Notes: generated by a model from the sequence alone, not told the origin. A stretch of 64,000 bases of DNA from Promethearchaeota archaeon (GCA_016839555.1 JAEOUA010000006.1:313982-377981), one strand, 5' to 3'; shown: positions 9,389 through 19,454, numbered from the stretch's first letter. Numbers and translations: made by a program.

Positions 9389-9709
9389 TGCCATTTAGGG
9401 AGACATGCTGGAGTTTATGATCCACCTCGAAACGTAATTGAAGCTATAAGAAAGAATGACTTCGTAGAAATGCGAAGAAATAGGAATTATGCTTATTGCT
9501 GTGGTGCGGGAGGAGGGGTTAAATCTGCTTTTCCGGAATTGGCTTTAGAAATTGCAGAAGATAGGATTAGAGAAGCAGAAGATACGGGAGCAGAATATTT
9601 GACCACTACTTGTCCTTTTTATTTAAATAATTTACAACAGGCTGCAAATGAAATAAATTCAAAACTTAAAGTTGTTGACCTTCTTGAATTATTTAATAGA
9701 GCAATTTAA
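9389..9709 (+). pseudogene. C-terminal remnant of a CCG-domain (HdrB/HdrD-type) iron-sulfur protein
   Basis: From 9389 the frame reads CHLGRHAGVYDPPRNVI and continues through YCCGAGGGVK to TTTCPFYLNNL, the second half of the cysteine-rich CCG domain found in heterodisulfide reductase HdrB/HdrD and glycolate oxidase subunits. The sequence begins abruptly inside the conserved PCHLGRH motif. Upstream is AT-rich DNA with no cysteine clusters, so the N-terminal ferredoxin and first CCG domains are missing. An internal ATG at 9470 would give only 79 residues without the first motif. It looks like a truncated gene remnant, although the reading frame to the stop is intact. Confidence 0.65.
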
Positions 9710-9718
9710 TTTATTTTT

Positions 9719-10735
9719 TTACTCTTTTTTTATATATCCGTGATTGCGAAACCATTCAATTTGATCCTTAATAGCAAGTCTAATATTGGTCCTAGGCATA
9801 TTCAGTTCGTTCCAGGCTTTTGAACAATCAAAGATGCGATACTTTGCAGCAGCGACACTTTCTAACGGAGTTTTTGGCAATTTATGCTTTATATTACATG
9901 AATAAAATTCATCGAAAAAAGCAAATGCTTCAGCCAAAATTTTTGGAAAGGAAAAAAATGGAGCTTTTTTACCTCCTACATCCGCAATTAATCTTAAAAA
10001 ATCCCTGAATGACATATTTCTATTTCCTGCAATATATCGCTCTCCGGATTTTCCATTTTTAATAGCCAGAACATGAGCGGCGGCCACATCCTTTACATGC
10101 ACAATATTCATTTTTGTATCAACAAACCCGGGCATTTTTCCATTCATAAAATCTTGAATAATTCTACCAGTTGGAGTAGGTTTTACATCATATGGTCCGA
10201 TAGGAACGGTAGGCAAGATAGAACAAGTGGAAAGGTCTTTTCGATGCCATTTCAACGCTATTAATTCTCCAAGGTACTTCGATCGCTTATAATGTCCCGG
10301 TAATTCTTCGTCAGTTGCAAAAAGTTTTTCATCTCCAAGAGAACCATCAGAGGGCATACCAATCGCACTTTCTGAACTAGTAAATATCACTTTTTTTATA
10401 CCTTTTACTCTGGCAGTTCTCATTAGTCTATCTGTAGCCCATACATTTACTTCATACATTTGTTCTATTTGTTTAGGATCTGCCCAAAACCAAATTGGTA
10501 GAAAGATATATAAAGCTCCAGCATGGATGATATACTCGCAACCATCCATTGCCTTAGCCAGTGAATTTATGTCCCTTAAATCGCCATAAGCATATTCTAT
10601 TGGTAGTCCATTAATAGTTTGAAGATTAGAGGTTTCCCTCACAAAAGCTCTTACTTCATAATCTTCTTCTAAAGCCGCTCGGACAATGTTTGCCCCAATG
10701 AACCCATTAGCACCTGTGATTAATACTTTTGACAT
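9719..10735 (-). CDS. NAD-dependent epimerase/dehydratase (extended SDR family)
   Basis: The 338-residue protein begins with a Rossmann nucleotide-binding motif (TGANGFIGANIV) and has the catalytic tyrosine-lysine pair in YKRSKYLGE, preceded by the FTSSESAIG serine. These are marks of extended short-chain dehydrogenases, close to dihydroflavonol-4-reductase-like and hopanoid-associated epimerases. It probably acts on a sugar nucleotide or a lipid-linked alcohol/ketone in the cytosol. It is a single gene, convergent with the CCG remnant by 9 bases and upstream of the DHPS-like gene on the same strand. The substrate cannot be assigned. Confidence 0.85.
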   Translation of the reverse strand: MSKVLITGANGFIGANIVRAALEEDYEVRAFVRETSNLQTINGLPIEYAYGDLRDINSLAKAMDGCEYIIHAGALYIFLPIWFWADPKQIEQMYEVNVWATDRLMRTARVKGIKKVIFTSSESAIGMPSDGSLGDEKLFATDEELPGHYKRSKYLGELIALKWHRKDLSTCSILPTVPIGPYDVKPTPTGRIIQDFMNGKMPGFVDTKMNIVHVKDVAAAHVLAIKNGKSGERYIAGNRNMSFRDFLRLIADVGGKKAPFFSFPKILAEAFAFFDEFYSCNIKHKLPKTPLESVAAAKYRIFDCSKAWNELNMPRTNIRLAIKDQIEWFRNHGYIKKE

Positions 10736-10813
10736 AATATCTCATGATTTCTCAAGAGTTTTAAATATGATGATAAAAATTTTTGTTTAATTTAAATATT
10801 TCAATTATCATTA

Positions 10814-12400
10814 CTATTCAAAATCTTGGATATATGGTTTACCCATTTCTAAACAAAATTCAGCTTTACTAAGTTCTCTCCCCAAATAATTAAGATGTTG
10901 AGAATGATCCGTTAATTGTAAATCAATTATACACTTACTTATATCTTCTGCATTTGTTCCAATTATAGTTTTAATTAAATCGTGGGAATTAGAATAAAAC
11001 AGTATATAAATTTTTTTTTTATAGTGATTGACATAAATTTTAAAATATCCCTTTTTATCAGGCTCATAGGATGGATCTCTTTTATTAATAATGATTGGAT
11101 TTTCATTTAAATCTATTCTCGGCATTTTCTGACTGGTTTTTCCTTTCGCTTTAAATATTTGAATGCCCTGGTTGATAGGGGGTGATTTTTTATATTTTGA
11201 GACATAATTTAATTTTACAGCTTCTTTTAATTCTTTCACGCCACCCATTAATTTTGTACTATGCTCTACTGTAAAAAGAATTCCCATATCTAATTCAACA
11301 GCTATACTTGCTAATAATCCATTAATACCTACTGAATCTATATCCATCAATTCAACCACATTTGAAATCCCAAAAAACATCGGTAATTCGAATTTTTTGA
11401 ATTCGTCTTGCTGAACCTTTTTGCGATATAAGAAATATGTGGTAAGTGAAGGTACGATTCCGGGTGAAATAGGTGTTTCCAATAAGGGATCGGCGATTAA
11501 TTTAGTAAAGCCTAAGTTAAACATTTTTTCAGTGAGAGTAAATAAATTTTGGACACGAGTCTGAGGATCTTCGGGAAAATAACCCTTATTAATATTGGTT
11601 GGTAAAATTACAATCGGAATATCTTTTGGAATACTAATGAATTCTTTATAATTACCAATATCAAGACTTAGTATCATATCTATTTTTTCCTCTACAGCTG
11701 AATGGATTTCTTCAGTATTCATAGAATCTATGCTTAGAAGTATATTAAAATTGGATTGTAATAATTTAATAATTTCTTTTACTCGACTGGGTTTGGGTTT
11801 ATTTGCGATGCATCCAATATCTATTATATCAGCCCCAGAATCTATATAATGTTGTGCTTTCTTAATAATTGATTTATCAGACTTTTTTGTGCAATTTACT
11901 ATTTCTGCGATTATTGGAGGAGGCAAATCCCTTCCAATCATTATATCGCTAACTTTTTTATTGATATAATAATTTGCTTGATCTATATTTTTTTTGGCAT
12001 TATTAATTTGATCTTGAACTATTTTTTGATATTCAGTTTCTCCAGTTAATTTGAGTTGTTTATCTGCTGGAAGTTCGGTGGAGAGTTCAATACTCTCTAT
12101 ATTTTCCAAAATTAATGGAAGGTCAGAAGCAAATTCCGGGCCTTTTCTTATGGAAATAGAAAATTGTTCTTCAAGATTTTTAGAACTCCATTGTATAAAT
12201 CCAGGAAGTAATACTAAATCATAGGATGAAAGATCTATAGACTTTAAAGCTTGTTTCGCTAATTTTTGAGTTATAAATGCCGAAATAGAAATAGGTACTT
12301 TATATACATTAATCTGATGTCCTTTAATTGAATTTGAAATTTTTTTTAATATAGAATAACTTTGTTGTCCAGTTAAGATCAATATATTAATAGAAATCAC
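10814..12400 (-). CDS. Dihydropteroate synthase-like protein (archaeal DHPS-related family, DUF4346 C-terminus)
   Basis: This 528-residue protein matches the archaeal DHPS-related family found in organisms that make methanopterin. Residues 1-140 form an alpha/beta domain specific to the family. The middle is a pterin-binding TIM barrel (PPPIIAEIVNCTKKSD, SGADIIDIGCIANKP, LLSIDSMNTEEIHSA). The last 100 residues resemble DUF4346, with LNYLGRELSKAE and PYIQDFE near the end. With mptD and beta-RFAP synthase 13 kb away, a role in assembling a tetrahydromethanopterin-like carrier is likely, though the exact step is not proved by sequence. Confidence 0.82.
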   Translation of the reverse strand: MISINILILTGQQSYSILKKISNSIKGHQINVYKVPISISAFITQKLAKQALKSIDLSSYDLVLLPGFIQWSSKNLEEQFSISIRKGPEFASDLPLILENIESIELSTELPADKQLKLTGETEYQKIVQDQINNAKKNIDQANYYINKKVSDIMIGRDLPPPIIAEIVNCTKKSDKSIIKKAQHYIDSGADIIDIGCIANKPKPSRVKEIIKLLQSNFNILLSIDSMNTEEIHSAVEEKIDMILSLDIGNYKEFISIPKDIPIVILPTNINKGYFPEDPQTRVQNLFTLTEKMFNLGFTKLIADPLLETPISPGIVPSLTTYFLYRKKVQQDEFKKFELPMFFGISNVVELMDIDSVGINGLLASIAVELDMGILFTVEHSTKLMGGVKELKEAVKLNYVSKYKKSPPINQGIQIFKAKGKTSQKMPRIDLNENPIIINKRDPSYEPDKKGYFKIYVNHYKKKIYILFYSNSHDLIKTIIGTNAEDISKCIIDLQLTDHSQHLNYLGRELSKAEFCLEMGKPYIQDFE

Positions 12401-12650
12401 TAACCTTTTTTACTTTTTTTAGATAAGAGATTTAATAATTCATTTTATGTAAGATTACCGTTAAATAAAATCTGATGTTTTTAATATATTCTTCTATTAT
12501 TATTCAATCTACGATATTGGTAATTATAATCGATTGATTGCAAATATAATCTCGTATGATAAAAATATGAAAAAATAAATGATAAATTTCTCAAACTTGA
12601 ACTTGATTATCTAATAACTAATAAATAAATAAATAAAAAAATTTTAATAT

Positions 12651-14126
12651 TTACATTTGGACTGCTGCTTTTAGCCCTAATCCTTTAGCGACTCTATCTC
12701 CCCAAGTTTCATCAGCTTTATAGAAATAAGTTAGCATCCTTTCTTGGATAAACGTAGGTACGGTTTTAAGACTATTAACCAGATTTTGTATAAGACGATC
12801 TTGTTCATCTGCTGGCATTAATCTATAGAGATTTCCAGGCTGTATAAAATCAGCATCTACTCTGGGTTGTCCATATCTATCAGCATCTCCAGAAATTTTT
12901 AGTGGAGGTTCTTTAAATTTAGGATCCTCTTTAGGACCTCCGAAGCTATTGGGTTCATACACAGGAGAAGCTCCTGCATTATCGTCAAATCTCATAAAGC
13001 CATCACGATGATAGGTATTTACTTTTGCATTCTTTGGTCTATTTACCGGTAATGACTGATAATTTACTCCTAATCGGTAGCGATGAGCATCTGCATACGA
13101 GAAGAGTCTTCCTTGTAGCATTTTATCTGGTGAGAACGAAATTCCGGGAACCTTATTAGAAGGATCGAATGCTGCTTGTTCTATTTCTGCAAAATAGTTT
13201 TTTGGATTCTTATTTAATTCCATTATTCCTACTTTTATTAATGGATAATCTCCATGGGGCCAAACCTTAGTTAAATCAAAAGGGTTCCATTCATAAGTTT
13301 CTGCTTCTAATTCTGGCATTATTTGGACACTAAGTTCCCATTTTGGATAATCTCCACGCTCAATTCTCTCATATAAATCGCGTGTCGCCCAGTCCGGATC
13401 AATACCTGCAATTTTATCTGCTTCTTCTTGCATAAAATTTTTAATGCCTTGTAATGTTTTAAAATGAAATTTGACCCAGAAACGCTCATTATCTGCATTT
13501 ATAAAACTATAGGTATGGCTTCCATATCCATTCATGTGGGTAAATCCATAGGGAATGCCTCGGTCCGAGAAAAGAATAGTGACTTGATGTAGGGACTCGG
13601 GAACTAATGACCAGAAATCCCACCACATCGTTTGGGAGCGTAGATTATTTTTAGGCATCCGTTTTTGAGTGTGAATAAAATCACTGAATTTTAAAGGATC
13701 TCTGACAAAAAACACAGGTGTGTTATTTCCTACTAAGTCCCAGTTGCCTTCCTCTGTGTAAAATTTAAGCGCAAAACCTCTCACATCTCTTACTGTATCC
13801 GCTGAACCTCTTTCTCCTGCTACAGTCGAAAATCTAGCTAATACCTCTGTTTCTTTCCCGACTTCTGAGAATATTTTTGCCTTAGTATATTTTGTTATAT
13901 CATGTGTCACGGTAAACGTACCATACGCTCCTGCTCCTTTTGCATGAACAACTCGTTCTGGTATTCTTTCTCTAGCAAATGTCGCTAATTTCTCCATTAA
14001 ATGTACATCTTGCATGAGAATTGGGCCTCTTTCACCAGCAGTTATTGAATTTTGATTATCTTCTATGGGAGCGCCTCCAGCAGTAGTTAGGGTATCTTTA
14101 CTTTTTTTAGGTTCTTTATATTCCAT
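12651..14126 (-). CDS. Monofunctional heme catalase
   Basis: This is a typical small-subunit heme catalase of 491 residues that converts hydrogen peroxide to water and oxygen. The catalytic histidine (His61) is in [11 protein letters not shown], the catalytic asparagine in [10 protein letters not shown], and the proximal heme-ligand tyrosine in [14 protein letters not shown]. The protein looks strikingly bacterial and complete. It stands alone between gaps of about 250 and 280 bases. In an otherwise anaerobic-looking gene set it is a likely horizontal acquisition used against oxygen exposure. Confidence 0.97.
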   Translation of the reverse strand: MEYKEPKKSKDTLTTAGGAPIEDNQNSITAGERGPILMQDVHLMEKLATFARERIPERVVHAKGAGAYGTFTVTHDITKYTKAKIFSEVGKETEVLARFSTVAGERGSADTVRDVRGFALKFYTEEGNWDLVGNNTPVFFVRDPLKFSDFIHTQKRMPKNNLRSQTMWWDFWSLVPESLHQVTILFSDRGIPYGFTHMNGYGSHTYSFINADNERFWVKFHFKTLQGIKNFMQEEADKIAGIDPDWATRDLYERIERGDYPKWELSVQIMPELEAETYEWNPFDLTKVWPHGDYPLIKVGIMELNKNPKNYFAEIEQAAFDPSNKVPGISFSPDKMLQGRLFSYADAHRYRLGVNYQSLPVNRPKNAKVNTYHRDGFMRFDDNAGASPVYEPNSFGGPKEDPKFKEPPLKISGDADRYGQPRVDADFIQPGNLYRLMPADEQDRLIQNLVNSLKTVPTFIQERMLTYFYKADETWGDRVAKGLGLKAAVQM

Positions 14127-14402
14127 ATATTTCCTCTCTAATTTTAATTATTGGTTCAATGGTGTAAAGGATAACTATGTATTTAAGCAATCTTCTTTTA
14201 ATTTATTAATTTTAAAAATAAAAACAAGATACAAATAAAAATAAATAATTAATCAAATTATGAAAATAAATTATAATTATAACCTTTATAAGCTTTCAGA
14301 TAATGCTGTTGATTTTTTTATATTGTAATAAGGTAGTTTTGAACTATCTTTAATCTTTGTTTGTTTTATACTTAATCTGTTTAAATATCAAAATTTAATC
14401 TT

Positions 14403-15509
14403 TTATTTATTGTTCTTACGATTTAAATAGTCTTTTTTGAATGGAATGAAGATATCGTCTAAAATTGATCCTGATGCGTGATTTAATTCTAAATTATTAA
14501 CAATGGGTTTATATTTCCCTCCTAATAAACCATCAGCTATATAGGCGGCTCCTTGGGCGGCTCTCTTTGCTATTTGACTATAAGTTTTCATTAATCTTAC
14601 AGGTATAAAATCATTTAAAGCATCATAGATGTTATGTTGAATATAATTAATGTTTGCACCCCTCCCTGCTAATAATATTTCTTTTTTTTTTTCTTTTTCT
14701 GAAAATGAGGAGGAAATAGAATATACTGCTTTTTGAACGCTTGAAATGTAAGCTTGGAAGGCAATTCGGGTTTGTTCATCCTTTTCTGCCAAGAGTGAGA
14801 TTTCTTTCAAGCTTAAATCTGAATACCCTGCAATATAAGCTACACCACCTTTATATATATTTTCCTTCTTGATTTCTTTTATTAAATACGCTAATTCTCC
14901 ATCTAAACTTCCACAGGCTCTAAATCCCATTATATTTGATCCCCCAATTCCATCAATGATTTTTCCGTTTTCAATCGCTAATACAGCAGTAAATCCATAT
15001 CCAATTTCAACCATGATGAAATTTGTTCTTTCAGGAGGGAGATTATAGGTTTCCATTTGATCTTTTATTCCCACCACAGCGGTACATAATTTATCTGCAG
15101 TCCCCATATCGATTTTATTGATTTTTCGATATCTCGGTACGGTTGAGAGATGTTTTACGCCGGGAACCATGACACCGGGAATATTTTCTTTTTTAATTAA
15201 TCTTAATATTTCTCCTAATCCTAGTAATTCTTCTTTTTCTTTTTTCTGGAATTTTAATAAGGTTAAGAAAATATCTTTTTCGGTAAGTTCAGAACTTTTT
15301 CTTAAAGGTAATCCAAATCCACTAGGAGCAACCATTAAATCAATCTTATGTTTTTTATGTAATGATTTGATAACAGTAATACATTTACGGGGCTCTCGTA
15401 TTATATCTTTAGTTGGAATAGATGTATCTAATATGATCTGATCATCATTTAAACCGAAAAAATCCCAACTTAGGGAGCCAGGATCGATACCTAAGACGGT
15501 TTTAGTCAT
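14403..15509 (-). CDS. DUF1464 family ASKHA-fold kinase-like protein
   Basis: The 368-residue protein belongs to an archaeal family with the acetate/sugar kinase-Hsp70-actin fold. The phosphate-binding loop is near the N-terminus (GIDPGSLSWDFFGL), a second glycine-rich strand is MVEIGYGFTAVLAI, and a late adenosine motif is ILLAGRGANINYI. The family has been loosely called predicted butyrate kinase, but its substrate is not established. It follows the DsrE gene on the same strand after 38 bases, so the two probably form one transcript. Confidence 0.75.
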   Translation of the reverse strand: MTKTVLGIDPGSLSWDFFGLNDDQIILDTSIPTKDIIREPRKCITVIKSLHKKHKIDLMVAPSGFGLPLRKSSELTEKDIFLTLLKFQKKEKEELLGLGEILRLIKKENIPGVMVPGVKHLSTVPRYRKINKIDMGTADKLCTAVVGIKDQMETYNLPPERTNFIMVEIGYGFTAVLAIENGKIIDGIGGSNIMGFRACGSLDGELAYLIKEIKKENIYKGGVAYIAGYSDLSLKEISLLAEKDEQTRIAFQAYISSVQKAVYSISSSFSEKEKKKEILLAGRGANINYIQHNIYDALNDFIPVRLMKTYSQIAKRAAQGAAYIADGLLGGKYKPIVNNLELNHASGSILDDIFIPFKKDYLNRKNNK

Positions 15510-15547
15510 TTGGAAAAAAATATAATATTATATATATAAAATTCAAT

Positions 15548-15952
15548 TTAAAGTGTAAAAACTTTTTTTGCTTCGGCTATTGCATCTACTAAGTCATTTA
15601 ATTCTAACTTTTCTAAACCTTCCGGTATATCAAATTTTGGTGGTTTTCCGCCTAATAATTTCATCCATGCTTGACAAGCATATAATGGAATTCCCATACC
15701 TTTAGCATGTTTAATTAGGTCGAAAGGGTCTATAGAAACTCCCATTTCAGCTGCATTTTTTTTGATGTCTTCGGAATATGGCTCCAAACCCTCTGGAAAC
15801 CTGAATTTCTTGTCGATGAGTCCTGCTAATCCTTCTTGCATAAAAACAATTGATATATCGTCGCCTTTCTTCTTTGTATTGATTGCAATTACGAGAGCAC
15901 TTAAGTAAGAATTAATTTTAGCCTCCTTACATATTATAATTGTATCTACCAT
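15548..15952 (-). CDS. DsrE/DsrF-like family protein
   Basis: A 134-residue alpha/beta protein of the DsrE type, a fold used in sulfur-transfer relays. The single cysteine in LYACQAWMKLLGG (Cys93) is where DsrE-like proteins carry their active cysteine; another cysteine (Cys8) is at the end of the first strand. Archaeal members often lack dsr genes, as here, so a role in sulfur trafficking is only suggested. It lies 38 bases upstream of the DUF1464 gene and probably leads that operon. Confidence 0.75.
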   Translation of the reverse strand: MVDTIIICKEAKINSYLSALVIAINTKKKGDDISIVFMQEGLAGLIDKKFRFPEGLEPYSEDIKKNAAEMGVSIDPFDLIKHAKGMGIPLYACQAWMKLLGGKPPKFDIPEGLEKLELNDLVDAIAEAKKVFTL

Positions 15953-16152
15953 TTTATTTCATCTAATAGAGTATATTATTATAATTATTTGTTTTTATTT
16001 TCAAATTATCATTATAATTACATGTATTTTAAAAGTTAAATCTTTAGAAATTATTTCGAAAGCTTTTCTCAAAAATTTTTAATATTAAGATTTTTTTCAT
16101 TCAATGATCTATTCATATTAGATAATAATATATTTAAATTGGAGAAGTTCAT

Positions 16153-16782
16153 TTGCCCCGTATTGCGCCTTTTGAAACATATCCCGACAGATACGAGAGA
16201 TGGTTTCTGAAACATAAATATGCTTATAAATCAGAATTAATAGCAGTAAAAAATCAACTTCCCGAAGGAAAATTTGGCATTGAAATTGGTGTAGGGAGCG
16301 GTAGATTTGCAGCACCTCTAGGGATCAACCTCGGAGTAGAACCCTCCCATGAGATGAGAATGATTGCCAAAAAGAAAAAGATAAATCTTATTGATTCTAT
16401 CGCTGAATATTTACCTTTTAAGAATAACTTATTTGATTTCGTTTTAATGGTGACTACAATATGCTTTCTTGACGATATAGAAGCATCCTTTAAAGAAGTG
16501 TTTAGGATTTTGAAAGAAAATGGCTCTTTTATAATAGGTTTTATTGACCGAAATAGTGCAATTGGAAGAAAATATGAGAATTATAAAGAATCTAATGTTT
16601 TCTATAAAGTAGCAGATTTTTACTCCGTGGAAGAGGTTATAGACTTTCTAAAAAAAACTAATTTTAGAAATTTCTCCTTTAATCAAACCATTTTACACCC
16701 TTTATCAGCAATTAAAGAAAAAGAAGAAATAAAAAAAGGGTATGGTGAGGGATCTTTTGTGACTATTAAAGCAATAAAATGA
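16153..16782 (+). CDS. Class I SAM-dependent methyltransferase
   Basis: This 209-residue protein has the SAM-binding motif FGIEIGVGSGRFAAPL, followed by GVEPSHEMR at the second motif and FDFVLMVTTICFLDD at motif IV. The FKEVFRILKENGSFIIG stretch is the usual post-motif helix and strand. The start used is a TTG; no ATG occurs before the first conserved residues. The substrate is unknown; similar archaeal genes are annotated as UbiE-like methyltransferases. It stands alone, with a TATA-like sequence (atatatttaaatt) just before the start, so the message may be nearly leaderless. Confidence 0.85.
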   Translation: MPRIAPFETYPDRYERWFLKHKYAYKSELIAVKNQLPEGKFGIEIGVGSGRFAAPLGINLGVEPSHEMRMIAKKKKINLIDSIAEYLPFKNNLFDFVLMVTTICFLDDIEASFKEVFRILKENGSFIIGFIDRNSAIGRKYENYKESNVFYKVADFYSVEEVIDFLKKTNFRNFSFNQTILHPLSAIKEKEEIKKGYGEGSFVTIKAIK

Positions 16783-16847
16783 TGATTGGTAAAGTTGGGA
16801 AAATTATCGTATTTTTAAAATTTTGATCTAATTATCTGATGATTTTT

Positions 16848-17615
16848 TTAATAGTCATGTGGAATTCCTTTAATATGCAGGAGTAAATGTTCATATCCAT
16901 CTATATCTTTTATCCATCCATAATTTGCATCTTTCTTTGAATCTAAATCTTTAATATAAGGTTTAATATCGAGTAAAGGAGTATCATCAAAAACATCTAA
17001 TCCTGAAGTAAAGATTTTATTATCTACAATTTTTTTAATTTTTACAATGCTAATTCCTATGGGATTTGGGCGTACAGGAGATCTACTCGCAAAAACTCCA
17101 ACTTCTAATCCACCAGTCCAAGGGGGAGATACTATATTCTCTGTTTCTCGAGATATACGATGAATATAATAAATTATATAGATATACTTAAATTTCTCAA
17201 GTGCGTGAAGTCCCTCAACATATTCAGGATTTAGAATAATTTGAAAATTTCCTTTATCTTTATCGACCGGTTGATAAGGGGCATTATCTGTATAAGGCGT
17301 ATGAATGATCCCAATCTCTTTGAATTTAAATTTATTTATAGATTTACTCCTTTTAGGTATTGAACTTTCTTTTTCTTTTATTTTTTTATCTAAATTTTTA
17401 TTTTCATCGCTTTCTAATTTTTCTTTCGCTGATTCAAAACTTTTATTTATTTCCTCAAATAAATGCATTGCTTCTGTTAAATCTTGAGTAATACCTTCAG
17501 AAATAGATTTTTTAATTTTTTCTACCCATTTTTCAATTTCTTTTTCATGCTGTTTATTATGGTTAATCCAATAAGAGAAAAGCTTGTTGAGCTCTTCTGG
17601 TTTTAAATCATTCAT
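16848..17615 (-). CDS. TrmO-like tRNA t6A37 N6-methyltransferase with N-terminal helical domain
   Basis: The C-terminal part (about residues 97-255) is a TrmO/TsaA (UPF0066) domain that methylates t6A at position 37 of threonine tRNAs in characterised homologues. Signatures are IGIIHTPYTD, the GLEVGVFASRSPVRPNPIG strand and loop, and LDVFDDTPLLDIKPY. The first 75 residues are a separate charged helical domain (SYWINHNKQHEKEIEKWVEK) that also occurs alone or fused in other archaea. A lysine-rich linker joins them. The helical part may bind RNA or a partner; that is inference. The gene is single. Confidence 0.85.
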   Translation of the reverse strand: MNDLKPEELNKLFSYWINHNKQHEKEIEKWVEKIKKSISEGITQDLTEAMHLFEEINKSFESAKEKLESDENKNLDKKIKEKESSIPKRSKSINKFKFKEIGIIHTPYTDNAPYQPVDKDKGNFQIILNPEYVEGLHALEKFKYIYIIYYIHRISRETENIVSPPWTGGLEVGVFASRSPVRPNPIGISIVKIKKIVDNKIFTSGLDVFDDTPLLDIKPYIKDLDSKKDANYGWIKDIDGYEHLLLHIKGIPHDY

Positions 17616-17720
17616 ATTTAGTGTTTGCTCTTATCCTCTCTAGTTGAGTCCTTTTGTATTAAAAATTCTAAAAAGATATTTAATAATCCCCATCTAAGCT
17701 AATATAAATCTTAAAAATAT

Positions 17721-18062
17721 TTATATGAGAGCTTCGATTTTTTCTAAGGTTTTTTCATTAACTTTTATTTCCCTTAAAAAGTGTCTTTTAATTCTTTTAA
17801 GGAATCCTCTCCTTTCTTTTTCTGTTTCATAATTTGTTAATAGTTCTTTAACCCATTTGATGTTATTTTCTACTTCTTCAGGAATTTTTTCACTATCATG
17901 TCTGGCGGCATTTTGCGGACATATTTTATGGCATGTGCCACATCTAATACATATATCCATATCTATTTGAGCATTTTCATCAACCATAGTAATCGCTCCA
18001 GAAGGACATTCTTCAATGCAAATGCCGCAACCATCACATAAATTTGCATCTATCCAAGGCAT
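17721..18062 (-). CDS. Two-cluster 4Fe-4S ferredoxin
   Basis: The first 55 residues hold two CxxCxxCxxxCP motifs (CDGCGICIEECPSGAI and CIRCGTCHKICPQNAA), each binding a 4Fe-4S cluster. The remaining 55 residues form a charged helical tail not found in simple ferredoxins (NNIKWVKELLTNYE, then a basic stretch RRGFLKRIKRHFL). It is probably a soluble low-potential electron carrier or a small subunit of a redox complex. It lies upstream of the TrmO gene on the same strand, but 105 bases apart, so co-transcription is uncertain. Confidence 0.9.
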   Translation of the reverse strand: MPWIDANLCDGCGICIEECPSGAITMVDENAQIDMDICIRCGTCHKICPQNAARHDSEKIPEEVENNIKWVKELLTNYETEKERRGFLKRIKRHFLREIKVNEKTLEKIEALI

Positions 18063-18306
18063 TTTATATTCACTTTTAAATTAAATATATAAAATCTATC
18101 ATTAGTTTTATTAAAATTTTATTAATTAAGAAAAGATACACTATTTTAAAAAAAAGTTCGAATTTTATATATAATTATTTATTTAACAGTTTATATTTCA
18201 AATCTTTTAGCTTTTTTTCTCTATTATTACAAAAATATTTGTTTATTTTTCGATAAACCTAATAATATAAACTATTGGCCACTTCATATTGAATATCATC
18301 AATGAA

Positions 18307-19272
18307 TTATTCTACCCAACCTATTCCAACTACACAGCCTTGATAATCAATCATTTTATTTTTAGTAAACCCCGCTTTTACCAAATCACTTTTCAATTCT
18401 TCCTCCGTAAAAATAGTATCAGAAATAGATTCTTTATAGATTTTTAAAAGTAAATCCGCAGTAACATCGTCAGTAAGAGGAAAGTCTGCTTTTGTTACTA
18501 CAATAATCATCCCTCCTGGCTGAAGAATCCTATGGAGTTCCTTTAACACTTCAACCTCATTCATTCTAAAAAAATTGGTATTTTTTTTATAGTCCGGTAT
18601 CGCAACCATTTCAATGAAATCATTAGGCTCTCTAATTGTTTTTTTATATACTTCTGAAATATGAATATCCATCAGTTCTGTTTCAGTATAATTCTCATAG
18701 TTTTCTTTCTTAGAGAGAATAAAAACTTCATCAGCTAATGTTTTAAATAAACTTATAAGTCTCAAAAAAATATGCTTGGAGAACCATACTGCCATAATAT
18801 TTTCTAAATGGTCTTTATTGCTAATTTTTTTTATCCGGTCCGTTAACCCCTCGTCAAACTGTATAACATCTGGAATCACACTGCTATCCATAAAAAATTG
18901 TAGCAGATATTTTAATAAATAATTGGTTAGTGGTGTGGCCTCGACTGTTTGAACTCTTCTCTTATGATTAAGGTTAAATTTTACTAAACCTCGTTTTTCG
19001 AGGTTAGATAAATTATTATAAAAACTGGAAGTAGAGAGATCTGAATTACTTTTTTCTTTTTTCTCAGTATATTCAAGATATTTGGCTTCATATTCACTTA
19101 AATTTATATCTTTGAATTTATTTACGTTTATTTTGTTATTTTGAATTAATTCATTTACAATTACATAAAGAGTGTATCTTACAATTGGCTTTCCATACTC
19201 TAACAATAAATTTAGAGTAATGATTTCTATAAGTGATAGATCAATAAGATTTCCAATTCGTAACTTTTTCAT
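18307..19272 (-). CDS. Winged-helix protein with a degenerate methyltransferase-like C-terminus; candidate regulator of the glycyl radical operon
   Basis: The first 120 residues look like a winged-helix DNA-binding domain (SSFYNNLSNLEKRGLVKFNL is the recognition-helix and wing region, PadR/MarR-like). Residues about 230-321 resemble the C-terminal half of a class I methyltransferase (EVLKELHRILQPGGMIIVV), but no glycine-rich SAM loop precedes it, so catalysis is unlikely; the domain may sense a ligand. The gene is transcribed away from the glycyl radical enzyme operon, with 182 bases between the starts. That arrangement suggests it controls the operon. I do not recognise a named family. Confidence 0.6.
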   Translation of the reverse strand: MKKLRIGNLIDLSLIEIITLNLLLEYGKPIVRYTLYVIVNELIQNNKINVNKFKDINLSEYEAKYLEYTEKKEKSNSDLSTSSFYNNLSNLEKRGLVKFNLNHKRRVQTVEATPLTNYLLKYLLQFFMDSSVIPDVIQFDEGLTDRIKKISNKDHLENIMAVWFSKHIFLRLISLFKTLADEVFILSKKENYENYTETELMDIHISEVYKKTIREPNDFIEMVAIPDYKKNTNFFRMNEVEVLKELHRILQPGGMIIVVTKADFPLTDDVTADLLLKIYKESISDTIFTEEELKSDLVKAGFTKNKMIDYQGCVVGIGWVE

Positions 19273-19437
19273 AATTCGTTCTTATTTTTAAATAATTAAA
19301 ATTTATTAATAAGATTTTCAAAATTGAAAATTATTTATACCAAAAAATGAAAATACTTTAATATAAAGTTATAAATTATAATAATTAGAATTAAAAATTT
19401 TAAAAATAATCTTTCTATAAAAAATTGAGAAAAATTA

Positions 19438-19444
19438 GAGAGGT
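19438..19444 (+). promoter_or_regulatory. Shine-Dalgarno site of the glycyl radical enzyme gene
   Basis: The sequence gagaggt lies 10 bases before the ATG at 19455 and supports that start. Many genes in this window have no clear ribosome binding site. Confidence 0.6.
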
Positions 19445-19454
19445 ATATCAATAA

